Below, piece after piece: positions 1 to 9,640 of a stretch of DNA of 64,000 nucleotides (position 1 is its first letter; the number at the start of each line of letters is the position of its first letter). A program made the translations under genes and the position numbers. Origin of the DNA: Antitrichia curtipendula (Eukaryota; Streptophyta; Bryopsida; Hypnales; Leucodontaceae); NCBI GenBank assembly GCA_951230915.1, contig OX579635.1:22568001-22632000 (forward strand), read 5' to 3'. The notes under the pieces were generated by a model. The model saw only the letters and a program-made list of their open reading frames with translations. It searched no databases and was not told where the DNA came from.

Positions 1-2245
1 TTCCAATTAGTTCAGTTTAGAATGATGCTCAATTGGATGGTCAAACCAAAAATTCCACCTTCCAATGTAAGCGGCACTTCCCACTATGACATAGGTCGAG
101 AGGATGTGGGTTTCCACCAATAGAAATCAAGAGTTCTACCTCTTGACTCTCCACACTAAAAGGCAAAGTTTGAAGGCCATCACCCTCCAACTATCTATAT
201 GGCAACAAATTGCCTTCAAGTCAAAAACTCTCAAAAGAAGTTTGGATCAACTAAAAATAGAGCCCCAAACTATGGTTGAGAGCTTACCTTTTTTTTGTTA
301 TAAAAAATAAAAAATTAACAAGATCTCAACCATTAGATTGGTATAGATTTGGACTTCGGACTTGACCTTTCCAAGCTTCACGCTATGATGGGTCAAAGGC
401 TCCGCTTCCTATATTTTGTTGCCTATTTATTGGTCATTTCATTAAACTCTCAACAAAACTTGTCCGCCTATCACAAAAACTCTCAACTTGGTCGGCCAGA
501 GGATCCTAAAATTCCACGGTCATGAGTCATGTGGCCAAAGTTCCTCACGGTCACAGGTCCATCCTTCTAGGAAGATTCGATAGGATACCACAGTTGTTCA
601 TCACCACACGCAAGCTTGGACTCGTCGTCCTGCACGTCACTGAAATGTCGGTAACGCAGAGGCCTTGTGTTTGCAGACACTTTGTTGGCCGCGTTCTGCC
701 TTGTGGATGTTCCGGTGTCGCCTTCCAATTCTGCTTGCGCTTCAATCTTTTGTGTCCTTAGTGAGGAAACATCTTAAGGAGGCTCTGAGGTAGTTGAATT
801 TGTGTAGAGCTCCATTCCGTGCCGAGAATGGTGCGTTGGGCGGAGCAGAAAAGTTTCATCCGACAAACGTGGAGGTAGGTTTTGCAACACTTGCAGGCCC
901 CGTTCTTGCATCCCTAGTTTTGGCGCTTGGGCAGACTTAGGTTTTCATGTTTTCTGGAGCTATCTTGCAGAGGAGCTTTTGCACGGTGAAGATTTGGTGG
1001 GGTGTTGGGGTGTGTTGGGGTTTTGCTGCCTGTTCCACCGAGTGCTACCTGTCGGCACACGATTTAGGGCATGGTTTTGGAAGGTTCTCGCTTAGGATCT
1101 GCCTAGATAATTAAAGTCACTTTGCTTAGATCAGTTGTCTTGCTATCTCTGCAGGATGCTACCATGTTTAGGGATCTTTGTTGAGGGAATGGTTGCGCTC
1201 GGTGTACTTGGCGTTCGAGGTGATGTTTGCAATGTGCATCTAGTTCCGAAGTAGATATAAGTTCGTTCCTAAGACCCTCGGGACCACCACTATTTGAACA
1301 CCGAGTGGGAACATCCCTTTCCAGTGATACTCGACAGAGAAATATAGCTGTTTCCCATCTTTTGAATGCGTTTGCATGGCATCCGATCAGGTCCGAGTGC
1401 TGCTCTGCTGACAGTCCCCCTGGAAATGTTCAAATCCGGAACATCATCTCCATAGAACATACATGGGGTGTTCCCTGAGCAGCTCTGAGCCCGCTCATCC
1501 TCTCACTATGGCGTAGCTGTTGTACATTTCGGTTTGTTAGAGCGAGACTATTCTCCATTTGGAATTCTTTTTACCTGCAAATCTGTGTGCCTGTTCCCTG
1601 TGGCTAGCATGTCGAACAGCGGACGGTTATAGCCACAAACCCCACTAAGGGTTTTCGTCGAGGGTTTTCTTGTATTTGCACAGTATAGTTTGTGCCGTCA
1701 GATGCCGCATCGTCAGACGATGGCGAATTCTGATTTTCATGTGAATGTTCCTCAGCATCTAGATTGGATATGGTATCCTTTATAGGTCCATGCAATTCAT
1801 CTGGTTGTTGATTTCTCTGGACCGTGGATGCTTGGTGATACTTGTAGGTGGTGCGGCAAATTTTGAGGTGGGTTGTTAGTTTAGCATTCTTGTTATGAAA
1901 TTGATTGAGGATGAGCTTATTTTCTCCACCCCTTTTAGATTTGGGTATCCCTAAACGAGTCAATGAAAGACCCATCTGTGTTTGAGCTTGTGCATGTTTC
2001 GACAGGTCATCATGAATTCTTAAAGTATGTTGTTTACGATGCTCCAAATATTCTGCTAATTAAAGCAGGTCGTGTGTACAAGGAGCGAGGTACTATAAGG
2101 TAGCAGGAGAATTTTCTTCTTCGGTTATTCCACTTGTGTATTCTGTAGCAGCACGTTCTTCAGCAGTGTCAATGATATTGAACTTGAAGAATTCATTTAG
2201 TTACAAGAATAAAATGAATGAAATGTGATTTGGATGATCACTCTA
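1..2245. other. No supported gene; GC-richer from about 500
   Basis: Positions 1-500 are ordinary AT-rich DNA. From about 500 to 2100 the base composition is clearly richer in G and C than most of the window, like the DNA just upstream of the receptor gene, but no reading frame gives a recognisable protein. The longest one (1604-2047, minus, 147 codons) has no domain that I know. It could be decayed gene or 5' flanking DNA. Confidence 0.5.
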
Positions 2246-2490
2246 CACAGGAAGATTTAGTGACGTTAACCAGGGCTAATCCTTTGAGGAATAGCCCCCA
2301 CTTTAGCCCCCTTGTACAAAGTGTTTGAAAAATCTCGGATTTTTTTTTTCACACTACTTTAGACCCCAAAATGTCCCACCTTGGCCGGGCTAAAGTTGAT
2401 GCGGGCTTAAGCCTTGGGGTCTAAAGTGGGGCAGTTTAGACCCCTCCAAAACTTTAGCCCCAGGGGCTAATGCCACGAAATCTTCCTGTG
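2246..2490. mobile_element. 245-bp MITE with CACAGGAAG ends and CTA duplication
   Basis: The left end reads CACAGGAAGATTTAGTG and the right end is its imperfect reverse complement (CACGAAATCTTCCTGTG). The element is flanked by CTA on both sides (2243-2245 and 2491-2493). The inside is rich in GGGGCTAAAG/CTTTAGCCCC words in both orientations, so it could fold back. A 3-bp duplication with CAC ends fits the CACTA group or a PIF-like group. There is no coding capacity. Confidence 0.8.
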
Positions 2491-4202
2491 CTAATGCTGA
2501 GCAGTGATCCCTAAAGTGGCTAAAATGAGGTGAGTTTCCACCAAAAAAATCCTTACGCTACTAGTACATTGTAGAAAAGGACCTTTAATGGAGACATTAT
2601 AGTCAAAATTGCAACACACAATAGAATTTGATAGCCAATTTGCAACTTCCTCCACATTGGATTTAGCACCTATTTAGTCAGTTTTGTGTAATAGTAGTAC
2701 TCCCAATAGTCCTTCACAACTTGCAAAATCCTTTCTTTTCTTTTCTTTTTATACTACTCACTCTTAAGGTACCCAAAATTGATGCATGTTTGTCTTTAAG
2801 ATAACATATTGCACTAAATTCCATAAACTAGTTCTAGAGTCACTGATGTTGAGTCACTGCGATGCTGCTGCTCCTCTTCATTGCGTATTTCGCCGAATCC
2901 GATAGTGTTGTTAGATCTAGTTTCTCCTGCGTCTACCACCCTTTGGACGTTGTGCGTGGTGTCAAAATGTTTGTATGCTATGGAGTACATTATTTATTTG
3001 GTCGATTGGTTAAACTCCTCTTTCACATCTCACAGTTCTTAGATTTGGTTTCCTTTACGGACCGTGCACCTCACTACGTATTGAGTCGTGTGGAACAGTT
3101 GCGTATTGGTTATTGATACGATTCAACAAGACTTTATGAACATGCAGTGTTGCCTTCTTGAATCGTTCGAACATTTTTACATGGGCTTCATTGTGTTGAA
3201 CCATGTCTTTTAGTGAAGTAGAGGGACTTTCTGGAATTTTAGCCGTGAAAGAGATTAGTATAGCAGACAGAAAGCAATTGTCAAACTATAATTCTCCGCT
3301 CCCTTGGCCAATTTCCGAGGTGTCTATTAATTTCAGGTGAGCAGATGGATGTCTGATCTTGTTTTCGAATGTCAATTCCGGTCTACGTTTGAGGGATTGG
3401 GGTTCCTGTGCTGACAATTTCTTTTTAGCAAGTTGCGTGACTGCGAGGAAGCTGTTGTATTGGATTTGGATGGTGTACTGTTAAAGTGTTCCCTGGAGCC
3501 GGGGAGATTCCAATTGAGCAGAATGAACTTGAAGGTCGGGCGTTTGAACGCGTCGTCTCTCCGATAGTTTTTGAATACTATTGAGGATCGATTTTTCCCC
3601 TGTTCTATTGAAAGCACGCACTTTGTACGTACGGCATGTGGTCAAGGCTTGAACTTGGCAGCGTGAATGCCATATCGATTTCAAGTATCTGGCAAGTTGT
3701 GTCTTGTTGGATTAAATGATTGATGTTAGTACTGGATGTCCCAATGTGTTCCGTTTTGCGAATGCAGCAGATTTTAACCCTGGAGGGATACAGCCCTATG
3801 ATTTGTACAGTTTTCTTGAAAGTCATTTGTCTAATACTTTTAGTCCTCAGCGTCGTCACTGGGTTTACTGGGTTTCCGATTTTATTTAACTCCAGTCGAG
3901 TCAGTGGACCTGCTGACCGTACATGCGTTAATTTGGACTTGTTATTCTTCACTCAGTTATTTTATGCTGTTGTTTGGACTCCTGGATTGCAAGTCTTTGT
4001 CACACAAATTATGAGGAAGTATGTTGTATATTATCACACTTCACTGTTGTGGTTGCTGGCGCTTAAAACTCATTCTATACAATGTCTGTCAAGCAGGGTC
4101 CCTTTCCTTGACTTCATGGAGATTAGACTCATTTCGACGACATTCAGATTATTGGTGCAAGATGCTCCAAGTTCTGGTTCGTAGGCTGAGTGGAAGCACG
4201 GG
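2491..4202. other. Upstream flank of the receptor gene
   Basis: This stretch has no confident gene. It holds pyrimidine-rich runs near 2735-2750 and several short open frames with no recognisable domain. Its composition from about 2850 on resembles the first receptor exon, so part of it is probably promoter, 5' UTR or decayed coding DNA. I could not identify a TATA box or transcription start with any certainty. Confidence 0.4.
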
Positions 4203-5033
4203 ATGGAGAATGAGCTGAAGAGGCGAGTGGATCTCCCAGAATCTTCTCACGCAGCGAAACTTGCTCGTTCTGATGATACTGACCACAGGTTATCATTCTC
4301 TCCCGGCTCTTCTGTGCTCTTTTCTGCCTCTCAACTTCATACCAGCGAAATATTTCCTTTGCTAATGCGTCTTGGCTCTGTGAAGCAATTTTGGTTGATG
4401 ATCTGTACCGTGACTTTGTCCATGTTCAGGGGATGGGGTTTGGGACCGGAGCATACGATATTCTTAAGCCACAGTGGCAAACAGAAGAATTTCACAGAGC
4501 GACTGTGGGTGGAGCTGAAGCGAGCTCATCATTTTCCGTTTTTCGACAAATGCCCCGATAGTTTGCCCAAGGGACATGATTTCCCTTCAGCCATCATCCA
4601 GGCCGCCCGACAATGTCATGTTGCGATTCTGGTGTTGTCGGAAGATTTTTTCACCGGATCAAGGTGGCCCATGATCGAGTTGAATGAGTTTGTGAAAGCC
4701 CAGGCATCCACGAACTCCACCTTGAAGCTCCTTCCTTTGTTTTATCGGATATCTGTGGAAGACTTCAAGGATGTGGAGCGGCAAAAGCGATGGCAAGGTA
4801 TTTGGGAAGGTTGGGCGGCAGAGGATATCAGAACCAACAGAACTCACAAACTAGATGTGGGTGCTTGGGCTTCTGCTTTGTCCGTGGTTGGTAGAACTAA
4901 CGGCTTGGAGTATATTGAAGAAGTTGGTAAGGTGACTTATGTTGCAAATGTGGTGGAAGCTGTGCGGCAGTTGAAGCTACCGTTTGTGCAATATGATGTT
5001 TCTCACGTGCAGTCCTTGCGACGGTTGTGTGAG
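4203..5033 (+). CDS. Receptor exon 1: N-terminal segment and TIR domain
   Basis: The exon encodes 277 residues. About 80 N-terminal residues have no known domain and may include non-coding DNA. The TIR domain runs from about residue 84 (HTIFLSHSG) to about 235, with a BB-loop-like stretch (PKGHDFPSAI) and the WPMIELNEF segment whose Glu159 matches the catalytic glutamate of TIR NADases. The exon ends at GAG before GTACCT. Intron 1 is 5034-5690 (657 bp), ending CTAATGTCAG. Confidence 0.85.
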
Positions 5034-5690
5034 GTACCTCTTTCCTTTGTAGTATCAATTAATCTTGATTGTTTGTTTTATTGTCCAACATGAAGGTCTT
5101 TTGTTGAAGATGTTTGAATTTTTGAATTGTTTCTGTGCTTGTTCATTGGCTTCTTGTTGTTACGGCCCATTACTGGGGTATTGGGTATTGATTGATTAGT
5201 CTTGGGATTTCATTGATTCCAGTGTGAATGAGGAAGGCAATGTGTAGGGGACTAGTGGCCCCAATTTAGAAGATATTTAGATCTGGAATTGATGGTGTAT
5301 TGTTGGTCAAGTGTGCTTTGTTGATGGACATTCAAGATTCCACTCTTTGAGTTGTTTTTTGCCTAGTTAGTTTGCATTAAACCTTATAATTGTTTTTGAA
5401 GTTTTTATCCTTGTTAATGTTGAGTGGACATCCCTTTGATCTAATGGGTGACTCATGTGCATGTAGTACTTGAAATTTGTTAACCATTTGATGTAATGAA
5501 TGGTTTTGATGCACTTTGGTACCTTTCATTTTGATTTTTGTACTCTTGCTTTGTGTTTTCTATTTTATTGGATCCTCTTCCTATCCATTTTCGTTTTTAT
5601 TCATGTTCTAGGTGTTTAGTATTTCATGTAGGAGCTTGCTTATTACATGGAGTATTCTACTGATATTTTTTTGTTGTTTACTAATGTCAG

Positions 5691-5939
5691 CCAATATTTG
5701 CCAAATTTCAAGACTCAAGGGTTGACCATGTTGGTTATAAAGTGCAAGTTGTTGGTTTATTTGGCATGGGAGGTGTTGGCAAAACCACCATCACCAAAGC
5801 TATGTGCAATGGACGTTTTGGAGACTTTGTTGGGGACTTTTGTCATGTGGAACTTGGGATGAAGGATGTTGGTGTGTTACGAAGGCAAGTCCTCCAAGAT
5901 TTGACTGGTGAACCAAGTTTGCCAAATGATCTTGACAAG
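5691..5939 (+). CDS. Receptor exon 2: start of NB-ARC domain with P-loop
   Basis: The exon encodes 83 residues in phase with exon 1. It carries VGLFGMGGVGKTT (Walker A, which binds the ATP/ADP phosphates) and the following RNBS-A-like region with FCHVELG. The exon ends at AAG before the strong donor GTATGTAAG. Intron 2 is 5940-6805 (866 bp). A short extra exon inside that intron cannot be excluded. Confidence 0.85.
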
Positions 5940-6805
5940 GTATGTAAGTTGTATAGATTGAATGGTCCCACAAAGAAGCAAGTTGGCAAAGGTTTAACTT
6001 GTTGAAGATAAGATTTTCTTGAATCTTGATGTTTTTTAGTAATAGTGCATGGTTTATTAATTGATTTGCGTTGCTCAATTGTATTGACCATTGCCCTAAT
6101 GATTTCTATTATAGAATTTTGAAACTTGGAATTGGAAACTCAGTCTTTCCTCCATTGTGAATGGAATATTTGTTATTGTTGAAGGAAGTTTTTCCCCTTG
6201 ATGTGTAGAATGTTTAGCTCAAACCATTGTGATTTTTCAATAATAGTGGTCTTTACGTTTAGAAGTGTTTTTTTTGAATGGTGAATGTTTGAATCCACAA
6301 TAATAGTGTTTGAGGTGCCATGTATTTGTATTGAATGAACCGAAGGTCACTTGCAAAGTGCAATTTTGATAATCTATTAAATTTTTTAGAGAAGTAACCA
6401 AGTCTTTGAACATTTGAATGGATAAATCAATATTGTTTCTATTTGAAACATGTTTGCATTCATTTGTTGTTGAAAACTTGAACATCTTGGTCTTAAGAGT
6501 GTAGTTGTTAAAGTATGTGGTTTGACTTACAATGATGATTGTGTTGTATTGGAAGGTACTTGTTTGATATTGTACGAATATTAATTGATGGTAGATTTGA
6601 TAGTTTATTCATTGTATATTGATTTTCAGGGTTGCATCATTGTTGAAAGATGCATCTTTGTCTTTATTTCACATGCATATTTATGTAAATATTTGGTTAA
6701 GGTTTCGTGATGTGTCTCCAAATCCTTAGATGAAGCCCAAGGATTTCAAGTTTATTGTTGTGTAGGCATGTTTGCAACTTGACTTTGCATTGGTGTTTTG
6801 ACCAG

Positions 6806-7483
6806 TTGAAAACGCTATTGAAGAAATGTATGCGACATCAAAAGGTGTTTCTTTGTTTGGACAACGTGTGGCATGGAGACATCGAGGAAGCCAAAATGTA
6901 TTTGCAATTAGATTACAAAATGGGAAGCAAGGTGTTGGTGACTTCTCGATCACACGAAGTTTTGCAGAGTTTGCGTCTCCAAAAGTGCCATTGTATGGAA
7001 ATGCCAGAATTGGACAAATGTGATGCCATCGAGTTATTTCTTCACTATGTTGGTATGGTCTCTACGAATAATGTCACTAAGCTGGAGTGGGATGTTATTA
7101 ATCAGTGTGTCCAAGCATGCCATTTTTTGAAACCAAGTTTACATGATGTGAGTAATGATTCATGGATTTGACAATATTTGCCATTGGCTTTGAAGGTTTG
7201 GGGAATTCAATTGGGACAAATTAGTAGATGTCCATTGGAGTGGAGAATAAGTCTACAAAATTTGCGCACCCACAACTTCAACCACTTCAATGATGATGTC
7301 CACCCTCTCTTTTCTCTTTTGAGACAAGGTTATGATTCATTGAAGCCAAGAGACCAATTCCTATTTTTGGATTTGGCAATATTTGTGGTTCAAGCTACCA
7401 AGTATCCTAATGGCTCTGAATTCAATGTAGTAAAATGGCTCCAACATGCTCATGGATGTGAGTTCTTTCTTATTGAACAAAGT
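6806..7483 (+). CDS. Receptor exon 3: rest of NB-ARC, contains TGA stop
   Basis: The acceptor TTTTGACCAG at 6796-6805 restores phase 0 with exon 2. The exon encodes the kinase-2 motif VFLCLDNVW, the RNBS-B-like GSKVLVTSRSHEVL, then CVQAC, an odd insert-like stretch with the stop TGA at 7169-7171, and LPLALKVWG in the same frame. Downstream it continues with the ARC2 region (RQGYDSLKPRDQFLFLDLAIF). The donor is AGT before GTAAGT at 7484. Intron 3 is 7484-7663 (180 bp). Confidence 0.75.
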
Positions 7484-7663
7484 GTAAGTCTTTATCACAA
7501 TGGTTTTTGTATTGATGAGGTCATATATTTTTATTTTTATGAATTAGTCTTTTGAATATTGATTGTTTTGAAATGAGGATAGTTAGTTAGATGAGTTCTA
7601 TTTAGTAGTTCAATGTTTCCTTGATTTTTGCATAATAACCTTTAATTTTTCTTGGAATTTCAG

Positions 7664-8800
7664 TTGGAGGCTTTGAAGAGAAAAGCACTTCTTGACTTTA
7701 CTATGATTGAGAAGGTCTTGGAATTTCGTATCCATGATTTGTATCTTGAATTTGCAAGAGAAGAGGTTCAAGCTTTGGAATCTAGTGGTCAACCTAGTCA
7801 TATTTTATATGATTACAAAAGAAAACATATTCCCCCTAAATTTCAAAGAGAGTGGGAATGTCGAGATTTAAAGAGGATGGGGATATATGCAAGTAAGGTG
7901 AAGAGCCTCAAGAGAGATGATCTTCTCCATTGTTCTCAAGTGGAAGTGTTTCAAGTTTATAGATGCCATAGCCTTGAGGAATTAGATGATGAAGGCATGC
8001 ATGGTTTGCGAATCTTGGATGTAGTGGGGTGTGAGAAACTTGGTGAGAAATTTCGAGGAGTGAACAAGTTGAAGGATCTTGAATGGCTTCGGATACATAG
8101 TAGGGCCCCCCAAGTTTTTTTTGGTGATTTATCATCATTAACAGCTTTGCAATATTTAGATTTGTTGGGTGGTCGTTGGCAAATCTTCCCTTCCTCATTT
8201 CTCAATGGGTGCAAAAAATTGCAAGAGTTGTATATTGAATATTCCGAAAATTTCCCCAATTTCGAGAATTTGACAACTTTAGAAAAGGTTAAATGTCATT
8301 ATTGTTCTAAAATGGCATCCACAGTTCACTTTTATTCCTTGACAAATCTAAAGGTTCTAGACCTTTCATCATGTTACTCATTGAAAGAGCTTCCAGGATT
8401 ATGCAATCTTGATGCTTTGGAAATACTTCATGTAGCGCAAACAAATATATCGCATCTCCATGGTATTGGGAAGTTGCAACATTTGCAAGAACTTGATGTT
8501 TCAAATTGTGAAAATCTCACAAGCTTGGTTGAGCTTGAATACGTGACATCTTTGCGTCGTCTGCGAGCATGTTTTTGCTATTCTTTGAAGGAGCTTCCAA
8601 GTATGAGCAACTTGAAGAAGTTGGAGATGGTTGACTTGAGTAGGAGTAAAATTTCGGTGATACCTATTGGTTTTGAAAGGTTGGCTAGAAATCGCATCTT
8701 CAACTTGGATGGATGTGTGGAGTTGTTGGAGCCTCTTGTGCTTTGGTTGTGGGAACAAGAACTACTACCTGTGGAGGGACTAATTGATAGTACTTTTGGA
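7664..8800 (+). CDS. Receptor exon 4: MHD-like motif and leucine-rich repeats
   Basis: The exon encodes 379 residues. It begins with a winged-helix end where FRIHDLYLEFARE takes the place of the usual MHD motif (Ile for Met). About ten to twelve irregular leucine-rich repeats follow, with plant-type phrases such as LKVLDLSSCYSLKELPGL and LQELDVSNCENLTSL. LRRs decide effector or partner binding. The exon ends at GGA before GTGAGT; intron 4 is 8801-8965 (165 bp), ending TTTTTTGGTAG. Confidence 0.9.
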
Positions 8801-8965
8801 GTGAGTATCCAAACATAATCCTTTTGTATGTTTATGTTATCATTGAATGTTGCAAGCTAGTGTGAAAGGGTGTTTTATGTTGAGATGATATTGAGAAGCT
8901 TGGAAGTTGTTGGTTAAGATGGAATTGACATTGACATGTGGAGGTTTATTGTACTTTTTTGGTAG

Positions 8966-9640
8966 GGATTGTTGTATATTGAAGAGACCAAGGACGATCT
9001 CCGAAGCAAGATTAGGAAGGACGTTGCTTATTACATGGACCAAATATCATCAAATTCATCACATTCTAATTTATTTGCAAGCTCACACAATTTATTGAGA
9101 GAAAAAGAGGGAGGAATTGACTTTGCTATAAAAGCATTATGTGAATATGAGGACTTGGGCATATTATCTTTAGTTGTCGCAAAGTATTTAATGGAGGTCT
9201 CTATGAAGACTACCAATCCAAAATTATCTAGTCGCATTATTCACTTCCTCAATGAACAAATTCATTATCTTCCAACTCGTCATGGTTTTATAACTTGTCG
9301 TGGTTTTACAACTCATTGTGGTTTTACAACACGCCGTGGTTTTACAACTTGTCATGGTTTTACAACTGATCGTGGTTTTGCAACTGATCATCCAACTTAT
9401 AGGCGCATTCTATTCATTCTTGAGCATATGATCAATAGTGGTATGCTGGTGAAGTCATTGGAAGTTGATAAGATCTATTTGTTTATAAAGAAGTTTGTAA
9501 TGAGGGATCCATATGCCCATGGAAATTCCATCTTTCGGAATTTTGTAGATCCAGTATTGGGGCAATTGTCTTCATATTTGAACCCTTGTTGTTTCAAAAC
9601 AGATTGCACTTATACACAATGTTCTTTTGAAGAAGAATAA
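8966..9640 (+). CDS. Receptor exon 5: unrecognised C-terminal extension
   Basis: The exon encodes 224 residues and ends with TAA. I recognise no domain. It starts with a charged helical stretch (EETKDDLRSKIRKDV), has a probable helical bundle (GGIDFAIKALCEYEDLG), then six tandem hexapeptides, and ends in a Cys-containing acidic tail. It is joined in phase 0 to the LRR exon. It could be a post-LRR domain specific to this lineage. Confidence 0.7.
   Translation, partial: GLLYIEETKDDLRSKIRKDVAYYMDQISSNSSHSNLFASSHNLLREKEGGIDFAIKALCEYEDLGILSLVVAKYLMEVSMKTTNPKLSSRIIHFLNEQIHYLPTRHGFITCRGFTTHCGFTTRRGFTTCHGFTTDRGFATDHPTYRRILFILEHMINSGMLVKSLEVDKIYLFIKKFVMRDPYAHGNSIFRNFVDPVLGQLSSYLNPCCFKTDCTYTQCSFEEE
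9281..9388 (+). repeat. In-frame 18-bp minisatellite, six copies, in receptor exon 5
   Basis: Six 18-bp units encode hexapeptides of the form [HRC]GF[TI]T[CHRD], for example RGFTTC and HGFTTD. The period is a multiple of three, so copy number can change without breaking the frame. The third and sixth residues vary most, which is what unequal exchange within a coding repeat would give. Confidence 0.95.

Larger units (their letters stand above)
4203..9640 (+). pseudogene. TIR-NB-ARC-LRR immune-receptor gene, five exons, one in-frame stop
   Basis: This is a plant intracellular immune-receptor (TNL) gene. I join exons 4203-5033, 5691-5939, 6806-7483, 7664-8800 and 8966-9640; every intron is phase 0 with GT-AG ends. 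The order is TIR domain, P-loop (GMGGVGKTT), kinase-2 strand (VFLCLDNVW), RNBS-B-like (VLVTSRS), LPLALKV, an MHD-like IHD, leucine-rich repeats and an unrecognised C-terminal extension of about 220 residues. Such proteins sense pathogen effectors, and their TIR domain makes NAD-derived signals. A TGA at 7169-7171 interrupts the frame just before LPLALKV, with about 15 extra residues around it. The gene is therefore either a recent pseudogene or makes a truncated TIR-NB protein. The start at 4203 is the first ATG of the exon-1 frame and is uncertain. Exon 3's acceptor was chosen to keep phase 0. Confidence 0.85.

Noticed and set aside
1604..2047. 147-codon open frame on the minus strand
   Set aside because: The sequence is Gln/His/Asn-rich without any domain, splice context or neighbour that supports it. 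Open frames of this length occur by chance in the GC-richer DNA here.
3440..3500. A DLDGV phrase like the first motif of HAD phosphatases or acyltransferases
   Set aside because: Only this short phrase fits. The frame soon stops and no second HAD motif follows in any frame, so it is probably chance.
3720..4184. 154-codon plus-strand open frame upstream of the receptor
   Set aside because: It has hydrophobic stretches but no recognised domain, and it overlaps the next frame without splice signals that would join it to the TIR exon.
7118..7185. Direct TGCCATT repeats around the receptor stop, as if flanking an insertion
   Set aside because: The spacing is 61 bases, so removing one unit would put LPLALKV out of frame. 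The repeat is too short to argue for an insertion.
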